DNA of 6,959 nucleotides from RUG11551 sp045586185 (GCA_045586185.1 JAZMZV010000043.1:1-6959); one strand, 5' to 3'; positions 1 through 6,067 are shown, numbered from the stretch's first letter. Made by a program: numbers and translations. Notes: a model not told the origin generated them from the sequence alone.

Positions 1-1
1 T

Positions 2-58
2 GCGCCTACGGCGCCGGAAGGGAAGAAAAAAGACGGACTCGATAAAGAGGGTGCGTAG
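2..58 (+). CDS. possible 3' tail of an upstream gene (partial)
   Basis: In this frame the window opens with 18 codons and ends at a TAG (56-58). The tail is rich in Ala, Pro, Gly, Lys and Asp (it reads APTAPEGKKKDGLDKEGA), which looks like a low-complexity charged C-terminus. No start codon or domain is visible. The other forward frames give an earlier stop or an Arg-rich reading. The call rests only on composition and could be wrong; the bases may be plain spacer. Confidence 0.2.
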   Translation, partial: APTAPEGKKKDGLDKEGA

Positions 59-70
59 AGCGTTTGCTGT

Positions 71-117
71 CCGTAGACTAAAGTCGACGGTTATAGAAAT
101 GACGTCCTTTCAGGACG
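71..117. repeat. paired-hairpin intergenic element
   Basis: Two hairpins lie 12 bases apart. The first (71-90, CCGTAGACTAAAGTCGACGG) pairs CCGT with ACGG and GACT with AGTC, with one A/G mismatch and a two-base loop. The second (103-117, CGTCCTTTCAGGACG) is a perfect six-base stem with loop TTC. No T-run follows either, so they do not look like ordinary terminators. The two-hairpin layout is that of a REP-like dispersed repeat; copy number cannot be judged from one window. The rest of 1-195 shows nothing else I can support. Confidence 0.5.
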
Positions 118-195
118 CGGTTCTGCATCTCATCCTATTTATATTCGCAACCCCAAATTGATTCCCCCAGAAAGACAGCATATACCAAGACGTTA

Positions 196-1029
196 TTATT
201 TGAAAAATAATACGCAACAGATTATTAACAATGGTATTATCAGGCAAACCGTTATTTCAAGAATATATGCAAACCGTTTAGATGGCAAAACAAACGTATC
301 CGGCGAAACAAATTCAACCTGATTCCATTCTTCCAAACCATCGTAAACAAGCGAATGTTTTGGATTTCTTTGATTATACAATACAATGACAGATTTACCT
401 GTTTTCTTATCTTTAGGCGAGTTTACAGGATAGGGAATTAAATACGGCGTTTCCATCTTATCCAGAAACAACGCATATTTAGAACCGTCGTCTTGAGGGC
501 TGATAATTTTTCCTCGCGTTACAATCCCGTTTTTCAGTAAAAGAATCGTTTGAACTCCTGTTGTAAAAGAATAAAACCAATAGAAAACGGCGACTAAAAA
601 CAGAAGCCATGCGCTATAGCTTGAGGCGGCGTTTTCAAAAAATATTAAAAAGAAAACGGAAATCAGAAGAAACGTTTCCCAAAATATAAAACCAATCAAC
701 GCGCCGCCGGGAAGATCGCGTATCGGGATTCCTCGGGGTTCAATGCGGATACGCCAATTACGTTCATCGTCTCGATGTTCAAATACTCGCACGAATCCTA
801 AAAAACAAAACAACCAGGCAAACTGAAGGAGAAAAGAAACTTTTCGATCACAAAGCGGTATTTTATTCCCGCAAGGTGCGTTTTGTTCCTTTAATTGCCG
901 CATCAGACGTTCATATTTTGGAGAATCTTTTACGGCATTCAAAATGCGATTCCACTTATAGTTCTTATAAACTTTATAGATGAATATCGCAAAACACAAC
1001 AGGAATATATCTGTCAGAACAATATACAT
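196..1029 (-). CDS. multi-pass membrane protein, DUF3592-like (hypothetical)
   Basis: A 277-residue protein of unknown function. Hydrophobic segments lie at about 3-19, 64-82, 108-131, 139-157 and 253-275, so it should be an integral membrane protein with about five helices. Between helices 4 and 5 is a soluble beta-rich stretch (about 163-235). It contains NGIVTRGKI and, about 40 residues on, VIVLYNQRNPKHSLVYDG. A G-x-I/V strand followed by a 'V-x-V-x-Y-N/D-x-x-N-P' turn is the pattern of DUF3592-type membrane proteins; this assignment is from memory and tentative. The ATG at 1029 is the only sensible start, but no Shine-Dalgarno is visible. It lies 36 bases downstream of another membrane-protein gene on the same strand, so they are probably cotranscribed. 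The codons are AT-rich, unlike the etf operon. Confidence 0.75.
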   Translation of the reverse strand: MYIVLTDIFLLCFAIFIYKVYKNYKWNRILNAVKDSPKYERLMRQLKEQNAPCGNKIPLCDRKVSFLLQFAWLFCFLGFVRVFEHRDDERNWRIRIEPRGIPIRDLPGGALIGFIFWETFLLISVFFLIFFENAASSYSAWLLFLVAVFYWFYSFTTGVQTILLLKNGIVTRGKIISPQDDGSKYALFLDKMETPYLIPYPVNSPKDKKTGKSVIVLYNQRNPKHSLVYDGLEEWNQVEFVSPDTFVLPSKRFAYILEITVCLIIPLLIICCVLFFK

Positions 1030-1065
1030 ATATCGTTAAAAACGTCTTGACTCAAAATCGAATCT

Positions 1066-1368
1066 TTAGAATAACAACGGTATCTTATATACAAATTGAT
1101 AAATTGCAACGATGAGAACGAAATATACTATGCTGCCATAGTTGACAAAAAACCAATCGATTTTGCTATTCGAAACGTTGTTTTTAAAAAAATGACACAG
1201 AAGAAACGCCCATTGAATTATTGACGCCCCAAGAAAACACTTTAACAAAACGCCGCCGTCCAAAACCAAAGACAACACACATATAAAAATCAGCTGCTGA
1301 AACAGGTTTTTCTTAATAACGGTTGCAAACGAATCATTCTTCTGGCTTTGGAGCGTATTTTCTTCCAT
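1066..1368 (-). CDS. small three-helix membrane protein (hypothetical)
   Basis: A 100-residue protein that I do not recognise. A polar N-terminus (1-20, Glu/Gln/Lys-rich) is followed by hydrophobic segments at about 23-42, 45-61 and 74-94, so it should span the membrane three times. The start at 1368 is supported by AGGT (complement of 1375-1378) six bases upstream and by a well-formed promoter at 1419-1447, giving a leader of about 45 nt. It is the first gene of a probable two-gene minus-strand unit with the 277-residue protein. The shared promoter and membrane location hint at a joint role, but nothing in the sequence says which. Codon use is AT-rich. Confidence 0.65.
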   Translation of the reverse strand: MEENTLQSQKNDSFATVIKKNLFQQLIFICVLSLVLDGGVLLKCFLGASIIQWAFLLCHFFKNNVSNSKIDWFFVNYGSIVYFVLIVAIYQFVYKIPLLF

Positions 1369-1418
1369 TTTATTACCTGTTTTTTATTCGGAAACAATAA
1401 ATCTGCTACAACAACTCA

Positions 1419-1447
1419 AGTATAACATAAAAATTTGTGAATATCAA
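1419..1447 (-). promoter_or_regulatory. sigma70-type promoter of the two membrane-protein genes
   Basis: On the minus strand, TTGATA (1447-1442) is followed after exactly 17 bases by TATACT (1424-1419). Each hexamer is one or two changes from consensus and the spacing is ideal. Transcription would begin near 1412, about 44 bases before the ATG at 1368. No other promoter of comparable quality lies between block A and this gene. Confidence 0.6.
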
Positions 1448-1513
1448 GCGTCTGCAAGCAATTCAGAGAAAATAGTAAATAAAAAGAGAAAATATCCCAA
1501 TTGTTTTCCATTC

Positions 1514-1864
1514 CTTTGCGAACTTTGCAGACTTTGCGTGAGGTTTTTACGGCGGGCGAAGACGCCCGCGAACCAGAGGGTCGGAGCGGCTTTCCACGTT
1601 CTAAAGATTTTTGGAGGCTTCCGCCGCAAGCGTAACGCTAATTGTTTCTTTGTATTCTTTGTGTTCTTTGTGGTTAAATTCTTTTGCGGACAATGTCCGC
1701 ACCCCAGTAAGATTTTTGGCAACGTCATTTTGTTATGTACACTTCCAACGTTTTGGTTCGCCTGACGGCGAACTGCGTAATTCCGTTCGCTGCGCGAACT
1801 CCATTACCGCCTTTCATTTTTTTGCGTTCTTTGCGGCTAAAAATTTTGTGGACGACGCGTCCGC
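1514..1864. repeat. mosaic intergenic repeat, block A
   Basis: This gene-free stretch is a string of recognisable modules. It starts with a 9-bp ladder, ctttgcgaa/ctttgcaga/ctttgcgtg (1514-1540). Then come hairpin GCGGGCG-AAGA-CGCCCGC (1552-1569), a second ladder (1646-1672), and hairpins GCGGACA-A-TGTCCGC (1686-1700), TTCGCC-TGAC-GGCGAA (1757-1772) and GTTCGC-TGC-GCGAAC (1785-1799). A third ladder ends in TTCTTTGCG (1818-1835), and a last hairpin arises from GTGGACG/CGTCCGC (1848-1864). Modules at 1518-1542 and 1777-1838 recur inverted at 6485-6509 and 6368-6429. Open frames through here (for example the minus-strand one with TTKNTKNTKK) are by-products of the 9-bp period and are not genes. 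Confidence 0.75.
1646..1672. repeat. three tandem 9-bp units TTCTTTGTR
   Basis: TTCTTTGTA, TTCTTTGTG and TTCTTTGTG run head to tail and are followed by GTTAAATT. They belong to block A and share the 9-bp period and CTTTG core of the ladders at 1514-1540 and 1818-1835. On the minus strand they read as ladders of CACAAAGAA. From memory, such ladders are widespread in PVC and deltaproteobacterial intergenic DNA; their role is unknown to me. Confidence 0.7.
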
Positions 1865-1888
1865 TCGTGAAATTCCTCTTTTTCGCTC

Positions 1889-1917
1889 TTGACAAGATCG
1901 CTTAAATCGTCTACAAT
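1889..1917 (+). promoter_or_regulatory. sigma70-type promoter upstream of etfB
   Basis: TTGACA (1889-1894), a perfect -35 hexamer, is followed after exactly 17 bases by TACAAT (1912-1917). Transcription would start near 1924, leaving a leader of about 320 nt before the etfB GTG. It sits just past the end of block A. It is the best plus-strand promoter between the divergent genes and etfB; a weaker one, TTGACG (2010-2015) with TATTAG (2033-2038), lies further on. Confidence 0.55.
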
Positions 1918-2010
1918 ATTTTAGAGAAGATAGGACATTTATAACGATATGGGAATATTTTTTGATGTTTGGATTCAGGAAATTTCGATGTTGTTATAAA
2001 TTTAGGTTTT

Positions 2011-2044
2011 TGACGGCATACAATTAATAATATATTAGCCGTCA
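2011..2044. promoter_or_regulatory. inverted repeat TGACGGC-N20-GCCGTCA
   Basis: Two perfect 7-base arms flank a 20-base, almost pure A/T centre. The dyad overlaps the weak secondary promoter (TTGACG at 2010, TATTAG at 2033). It could be an operator for a dimeric repressor or a hairpin in the leader RNA. There is no T-run after it, which argues against a terminator. No regulator gene is in the window to pair it with. Confidence 0.35.
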
Positions 2045-2120
2045 GCTGTTTAACAGACAATTATATAGTTTTCCGGTTTTTCCGACAAATTCGCACCTAT
2101 CATATTAATTAGTTAGTCAA

Positions 2121-2189
2121 GAGTAACGAGAAACGCAAGAGCATCACAAAATCCTCTCGCAACTCGCTACTCGCAACTCGCAACTATAA
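2121..2189. repeat. heptamer-repeat element in the etfB leader
   Basis: The right arm is four consecutive 7-base units, TCTCGCA, ACTCGCT, ACTCGCA and ACTCGCA (2155-2182), with a degenerate fifth, ACTATAA. The left arm (about 2121-2140; GAGTAACGAG then AAACGCAAGAG) resembles the reverse complement of the right arm, so the whole is an imperfect palindrome around a short centre. It has the same design as the element at 3111-3210 but a different heptamer word. Confidence 0.6.
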
Positions 2190-2244
2190 CTAAAGGCGCG
2201 GTTGTCGGACGAGCCAGTTTTCCTCAGATTTACTGGAGACGCCT

Positions 2245-3108
2245 GTGCCTTACGACATTGTAGTTTGCGTTAAACAGGTTCCCGATACGGCTAACATTAC
2301 CTCTGATGCAATGACGCCGGAAGGAACTGTCAATCGCAGCGCCTTGCCTGCGATTTTTAATCCTGAAGACCTTCACGCGCTGGAGACGGCGCTGGAAATC
2401 AAAGACCGATTCGGCGGAACGGTTACGTGCGTTACAATGGGGCTGCCGAAAGCGGCGAACGTCCTGCGCGAATGTTTGTATCGCGGCGCAGATCGCGTTA
2501 TTCTGCTCACAGACCGCCGAGCAGCTGCGTCCGACACGCTGGCGACGAGTTACATTCTCTCCCAGGTCGTCAAGACGGTTGGCAAGTTCGACATCGTTCT
2601 GTGCGGACGTCAGGCGATTGACGGCGACACCGCCCAGGTCGGTCCGCAGATCGCGGAAAAACTGGCGATCCCGCAAATCACGTATCTGGAACAGGTCGTT
2701 GACGCGGACGACAAAACCATTACCGTTCGACGCAACACGGGGTCCGGCTGGGAAATTGTCAAATGCCAGCTGCCGTGCCTGATTACCGTTCTCGATACCG
2801 CCAACGAACCCCGTCCGCTGTCCGCCTGCAAGACGCTGAAATATCGTTTCGCCCGCGTTCCGGGAGAACTCGCTCCAGACGCCGAAGAAGAAAAAGCGAA
2901 ACTGGAACAAAAGGGACTCCTTCTGGAACAGTGGAGTCTGGACGACGTCAACGCCGACCTGGATCGCTGCGGTTTGGCTGGCTCGCCGACCAAAGTATTC
3001 AAGGTGTTGTCAATCGTTCTGACAAAAGAAGGCTTTAAGAACGTCGAACCGACCGAAGAAGGCATTAACGGCTTGATTCACGAACTGGTCGAAGATAAGA
3101 CGTTGTAA
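2245..3108 (+). CDS. etfB: electron transfer flavoprotein, beta subunit
   Basis: 287 residues, longer than the roughly 250-260 of many EtfB proteins. Cytoplasmic partner of EtfA; the heterodimer carries electrons to or from acyl-CoA dehydrogenases. Visible motifs are VKQVPD (9-14), NPED (39-42), VTMGLPKA (63-70), GADRVILLTDR (81-91), SDTLATS (96-102), GRQAIDGDTAQVGPQ (121-135) and GLAGSPTKVF (243-252). The DGDTAQVGP and GSPTKVF blocks are typical of the ETF class that includes bifurcating enzymes (Bcd/Car-type), where EtfB binds a second FAD instead of AMP; membership is seen, bifurcation is inferred. Residues 92-95 are RAAA where bifurcating relatives usually have a FAGA-like stretch. The start is GTG at 2245, with GGAG six bases upstream and homologue-like length from there. 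The extra length is mainly a charged segment (about 205-225). Confidence 0.96.
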   Translation: MPYDIVVCVKQVPDTANITSDAMTPEGTVNRSALPAIFNPEDLHALETALEIKDRFGGTVTCVTMGLPKAANVLRECLYRGADRVILLTDRRAAASDTLATSYILSQVVKTVGKFDIVLCGRQAIDGDTAQVGPQIAEKLAIPQITYLEQVVDADDKTITVRRNTGSGWEIVKCQLPCLITVLDTANEPRPLSACKTLKYRFARVPGELAPDAEEEKAKLEQKGLLLEQWSLDDVNADLDRCGLAGSPTKVFKVLSIVLTKEGFKNVEPTEEGINGLIHELVEDKTL

Positions 3109-3110
3109 GA

Positions 3111-3210
3111 AGTGCATAGTGCGTAGTGCATAGTGCATAGGACGCAAGCGTTACTCTCCCTATGCACTAACTACTAACCACTAAGCACTAAGCACTAGGC
3201 ACTAAGCACT
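3111..3210. repeat. heptamer-repeat palindrome between etfB and etfA
   Basis: Starting two bases after the etfB stop, four in-register heptamers, AGTGCAT, AGTGCGT, AGTGCAT and AGTGCAT (3111-3138), form the left arm. Seven in-register units form the right arm (3162-3210): ATGCACT, AACTACT, AACCACT, AAGCACT, AAGCACT, AGGCACT and AAGCACT. The inner boundary is a perfect ten-base stem, AGTGCATAGG (3132-3141) with CCTATGCACT (3159-3168), closing a 17-base loop that itself contains ACGC-AA-GCGT. Further out, the arms pair imperfectly in the same 7-base register. In the mRNA this would be a long hairpin inside the operon. No spacer/repeat structure typical of CRISPR is present. Confidence 0.8.
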
Positions 3211-3248
3211 AATAACCAATCGCTCACATTAACATACCCTAAACTATT

Positions 3249-4283
3249 ATGACTCAACCAAATAAACAGGGCGAAGTATGGGTTTTCGCCGAACAGGAAG
3301 ACGGCGTTCTGAACGACGTTTGTCTGGAATTGCTGGGGCGCGCGCGGCTGTTGGCTGACCGTCTCGGCGTTAAAGTCGGAGCTGTTTTACCGGGATATAA
3401 CGTTGAACCGCTCGCCCCCGCTCTGATCGCTCAGGGCGCGGACGTCGTCTACGTTGTCGATAAACCGTGTCTGAAATCTTATACAACTCAGCCGTTCGCC
3501 CGAATCGTCTGCGATTTAATCGCCAAGTACGAGCCGCAAATCGTTCTCTACGGAGCTACGCCGCTGGGTCGAGATCTGGCTCCGCGAATCGCTTCTGAAA
3601 CCCGTTCCGGTCTGACTGCCGACTGCACCGACCTGGACATTCAAGATGTAACAGATTCCAAAACCGGCGAAGTCCACGAAAATCTGCTGCTGCAAATTCG
3701 TCCAGCCTTTGGCGGAAACATCATCGCGACGATTGTCAACTATACGCAATGGCCGCAGATGGCGACGGTTCGAGAAGGCGTTATGCCGCTTCTTCCGCCG
3801 GACGCGTCCCGCAAAGGACAGGTTATCAAAGAAGACGTTGACGTCGATCAACTGGCAGGCGTTGTCGAGGTTCTCGAACAGTTCAAAGAACAGAAAAAAG
3901 TCAACCTCAAAGCGGCGCGAATTATCGTTGCCGGCGGCGGAGGCGTTGGCAGCAAAGAGAATTTCGACCTGATTAAAGAACTCGCCGGAGCCCTTGGCGG
4001 AGCGGTTGGCGCTTCTCGCGCCGCAGTCGACAGCGGGTTTATCGGCAAAGAATATCAAATCGGACAAACGGGAACGACCGTCAGACCAGCCATGTACATC
4101 GCCGTCGGCATTTCAGGAGCGGTTCAGCATCGCGCCGGTATGCAGGAATCGGCGAAGATCATCGCTATCAACAATGATCCGGACGCCCCGATTTTCGGCA
4201 TCGCCAACTACGGCATTGTCGGCGATTTGAACGACGTCGTTCCAAAAATGATTAAGGCTATCAAACTGCGAAGAGCGGAATAA
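3249..4283 (+). CDS. etfA: electron transfer flavoprotein, alpha subunit
   Basis: 344 residues. The N-terminal alpha/beta domain (about 1-200) has ATPLGRDLAPRIA (103-115), TADCTDL (123-129) and RPAFGGN (151-157). The C-terminal FAD-binding domain has GGAVGASRAAVDSG (250-263), GQTGTTVRP (272-280), ISGAVQHRAGM (288-298), AINNDPDAPIF (306-316) and YGIVGDL (321-327). The ETF-alpha signature is met except for Met282 at its first Leu/Ile position. There is no ferredoxin-like extension. It is the FAD-carrying partner of EtfB and passes electrons to the dehydrogenase encoded 15 bases downstream. An in-frame TAA at 3240-3242 forces the start at ATG 3249. No purine-rich Shine-Dalgarno precedes it, in contrast to the other two genes. 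The 140-base gap from etfB is filled by a heptamer palindrome that may alter the EtfB:EtfA ratio. Confidence 0.96.
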   Translation: MTQPNKQGEVWVFAEQEDGVLNDVCLELLGRARLLADRLGVKVGAVLPGYNVEPLAPALIAQGADVVYVVDKPCLKSYTTQPFARIVCDLIAKYEPQIVLYGATPLGRDLAPRIASETRSGLTADCTDLDIQDVTDSKTGEVHENLLLQIRPAFGGNIIATIVNYTQWPQMATVREGVMPLLPPDASRKGQVIKEDVDVDQLAGVVEVLEQFKEQKKVNLKAARIIVAGGGGVGSKENFDLIKELAGALGGAVGASRAAVDSGFIGKEYQIGQTGTTVRPAMYIAVGISGAVQHRAGMQESAKIIAINNDPDAPIFGIANYGIVGDLNDVVPKMIKAIKLRRAE

Positions 4284-4298
4284 TAAGGAGACATTCAC

Positions 4299-6041
4299 AT
4301 GGGAAACTATTTTCTTGACAACGAAGACATTCAGTTCGCTCTTGACACCCTTAACATTAAGGAACTGGCAGAACTGCAGGAAATGTTCGCGGAAAACGGC
4401 GATGCGGATTACGCCCCTGAAACCGTTGACGACGCCGTTACCGGCTACGCCGAGATTCTCAAAATCGTCGGCAGCATTGCCGCTGACACCATCGCGCCAG
4501 CGGCAGAACAGGTCGATAACGAAGGGCATACGCTCAACGAGGACGGAACTGTTACCCTCAATCCCCTGACGCAGAAGAATCTTGACAAACTCGCTCAAGG
4601 CAACATGCTCGGGTTTACTCTTCCGCGCCGATACGGCGGATTGAACTGCCCGAACCTGATTTACACGATGGCAACGGAAATCGTTTCTCGCGCCGACTGC
4701 TCGTTCATGAATATGTTCGGTCTGCAGGGAATCGCGGAAACGATTAACGCGTTTGCGTCACAGGAAATCAAGGACATGTCCTTGAGCCGATTCTGCACCG
4801 GAGAAGTTACCGGCGCTATGGTCTTGACCGAACCGGACGCCGGCAGCGACCTGCAAGCCGTCCGACTTAAAGCCGAACTGACCGAAGACGGCAAATGGGT
4901 TCTCAACGGCGTCAAGCGGTTTATTACCAACGGCTGCGGAGAAATCCTGCTCGTTCTCGCCAGAAGCGAACCGGAAATCACCGACGGCCGCGGCTTGAGC
5001 CTCTTCTACGTCGAATCGGACGAAACCGTCAAAGTTCGACACCTGGAAGAAAAGCTGGGCATTCACGGCTCTCCGACCTGCGAACTGACGTTTACCAACA
5101 CCCCGGCTCTGCTTATCGGCGAACGCCAGCGCGGGCTGATTACCTACGTTATGGCGTTGATGAACGGCGCGCGAGTCGGCATCGCCGCTCAGAGTTTGGG
5201 CGTGGCGGAAGCCGCGTTCCGTCTGGCGCGAACGTACGCCGCCGCCCGAGAGCAGTTCGGCGCCCCGATTGAAGTTCTCCCGCCGGTAGCGGAAATGCTC
5301 GTCGATATGAAGGTGAAAATCGAAGCGTCCCGCGCTTTGACGTATCACACCTGTACAGTCTGTGACAAACAGAACAACGGCGAACGCCTCTCCCAGACGC
5401 CCGGCATTCCGAAAGAAATCGTTTCCGAACAGAGAAAAGCCGCTCGAAACGCGAAACGAATCAACGGCATGCTCACCCCGATGTCAAAGTACTACGGGTC
5501 TGAAATGGCGATTGAAGTTTCCAACATGGGTCTTCAGGTTCTCGGCGGGTCCGGATACATCAAAGACTACGCCGCTGAACGCTACGTTCGCGACGCCCGC
5601 ATTACCAACATCTACGAAGGCACCAGCCAGCTTCAGGTCGTCGCCGTTATTAAAGGCATCACGTCCGGAACGTTTGAATCGTACATTGTCGATACGTTTG
5701 AATCCAAAACGTATGACGACGCCGATCTGGAAACGCTCAAAGCCAGCCTGATCGAAAGCCGGAAAAAGACGGTCGAAGCCATCAACTTCGTCAAAGAGCA
5801 GGGCACGGGATACATTGACCTGTCCGCCCGAAAACTGGTCGACTGCGCTATCGACATTCTTATCGGACACCTGTTCCTCGCCCAAGCGGAAAAGTGTGAC
5901 AGAAAGAAGAAGATTGCCAAATACTTCATCGAACGTCAGGCGCCGCGCATCGCCGCCAACGTCGCCGTCCTGCTCAACCGCAACAGCCAGGCGATCGACG
6001 ACTACAAAACCATCGTCGGCGACGTCCCCGCTGCGGAGTAA
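4299..6041 (+). CDS. acyl-CoA dehydrogenase, long form, probably short-chain/butyryl-CoA type
   Basis: 580 residues against about 380 for classic acyl-CoA dehydrogenases. Order: an N-terminal extension (1-45), helical domain (about 46-170), beta domain with FAD/substrate motif LTEPDAGSDLQA (176-187) and WVLNGVKRFITNG (200-212), C-terminal helical domain (about 280-455), then an extra helical tail (about 456-580). The second family signature spans Q413 to D432 (QVLGGSGYIKD at its start). The catalytic base is Glu440 in IYEGTSQ, the position used by short- and medium-chain enzymes; the isovaleryl/long-chain alternative site is occupied by Gly290. A polar insert (about 355-392) separates two core helices. 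The long form resembles dehydrogenases encoded with etfBA in Bacteroidales such as Porphyromonas (from memory). AAGGAG (4285-4290) lies eight bases before the ATG. Substrate chain length and direction are not proven by sequence. Confidence 0.94.
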   Translation: MGNYFLDNEDIQFALDTLNIKELAELQEMFAENGDADYAPETVDDAVTGYAEILKIVGSIAADTIAPAAEQVDNEGHTLNEDGTVTLNPLTQKNLDKLAQGNMLGFTLPRRYGGLNCPNLIYTMATEIVSRADCSFMNMFGLQGIAETINAFASQEIKDMSLSRFCTGEVTGAMVLTEPDAGSDLQAVRLKAELTEDGKWVLNGVKRFITNGCGEILLVLARSEPEITDGRGLSLFYVESDETVKVRHLEEKLGIHGSPTCELTFTNTPALLIGERQRGLITYVMALMNGARVGIAAQSLGVAEAAFRLARTYAAAREQFGAPIEVLPPVAEMLVDMKVKIEASRALTYHTCTVCDKQNNGERLSQTPGIPKEIVSEQRKAARNAKRINGMLTPMSKYYGSEMAIEVSNMGLQVLGGSGYIKDYAAERYVRDARITNIYEGTSQLQVVAVIKGITSGTFESYIVDTFESKTYDDADLETLKASLIESRKKTVEAINFVKEQGTGYIDLSARKLVDCAIDILIGHLFLAQAEKCDRKKKIAKYFIERQAPRIAANVAVLLNRNSQAIDDYKTIVGDVPAAE

Positions 6042-6067
6042 GAGACAACCTCGGTCGAGCCCGGTTC

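Larger units (their letters stand above)
1924..2244 (+). promoter_or_regulatory. long, structured 5' leader of the etf operon
   Basis: This gene-free leader holds a series of exact inverted repeats: ATTTATAAC (1937-1945) with GTTATAAAT (1993-2001); TGACGGC (2011-2017) with GCCGTCA (2038-2044); CTGTT-T-AACAG (2046-2056); and TCCGACAA (2081-2088) with TTGTCGGA (2202-2209). The last pair encloses a heptamer-repeat element. A 16-codon frame at 1949-1999 (MGIFFDVWIQEISMLL) lies inside the first repeat but has only a weakly placed AGGA upstream. No known riboswitch class is recognisable. The leader ends in the etfB ribosome-binding site GGAG (2235-2238). Confidence 0.4.

Noticed and set aside
194..212. 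A/T hairpin over the end of the 277-residue gene as a terminator
   Set aside because: The stem has only A/T pairs, overlaps the stop codon and has no T-run in the gene's direction. It is too weak to call.
1444..1728. Minus-strand 94-codon open frame with a TTKNTKNTKK tract
   Set aside because: The tract is the translation of the 9-bp TTCTTTGTG ladder and the rest crosses hairpin modules. There is no SD, and the overlapping forward frames are equally open.
2046..2056. CTGTTTAACAG as a LexA-type SOS box
   Set aside because: The half-sites CTGT and ACAG are too close together (three bases between them instead of eight) and nothing SOS-related is nearby.
2230..2910. Minus-strand 226-codon frame opposite etfB
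   Set aside because: It is fully antisense to a clear etfB and its residues (Arg, Asn, Phe, Gln-rich) mirror the etfB codons. Similar antisense frames lie opposite etfA and the dehydrogenase.
3111..3210. CRISPR-like array
   Set aside because: The units are 7 bases, contiguous and arranged as inverted arms. There are no spacers of constant length and no cas genes.
4758..5348. Minus-strand 196-codon frame opposite the dehydrogenase
   Set aside because: It lies entirely inside the conserved core of the dehydrogenase, with no SD or family motif. It is a by-product of codon bias.
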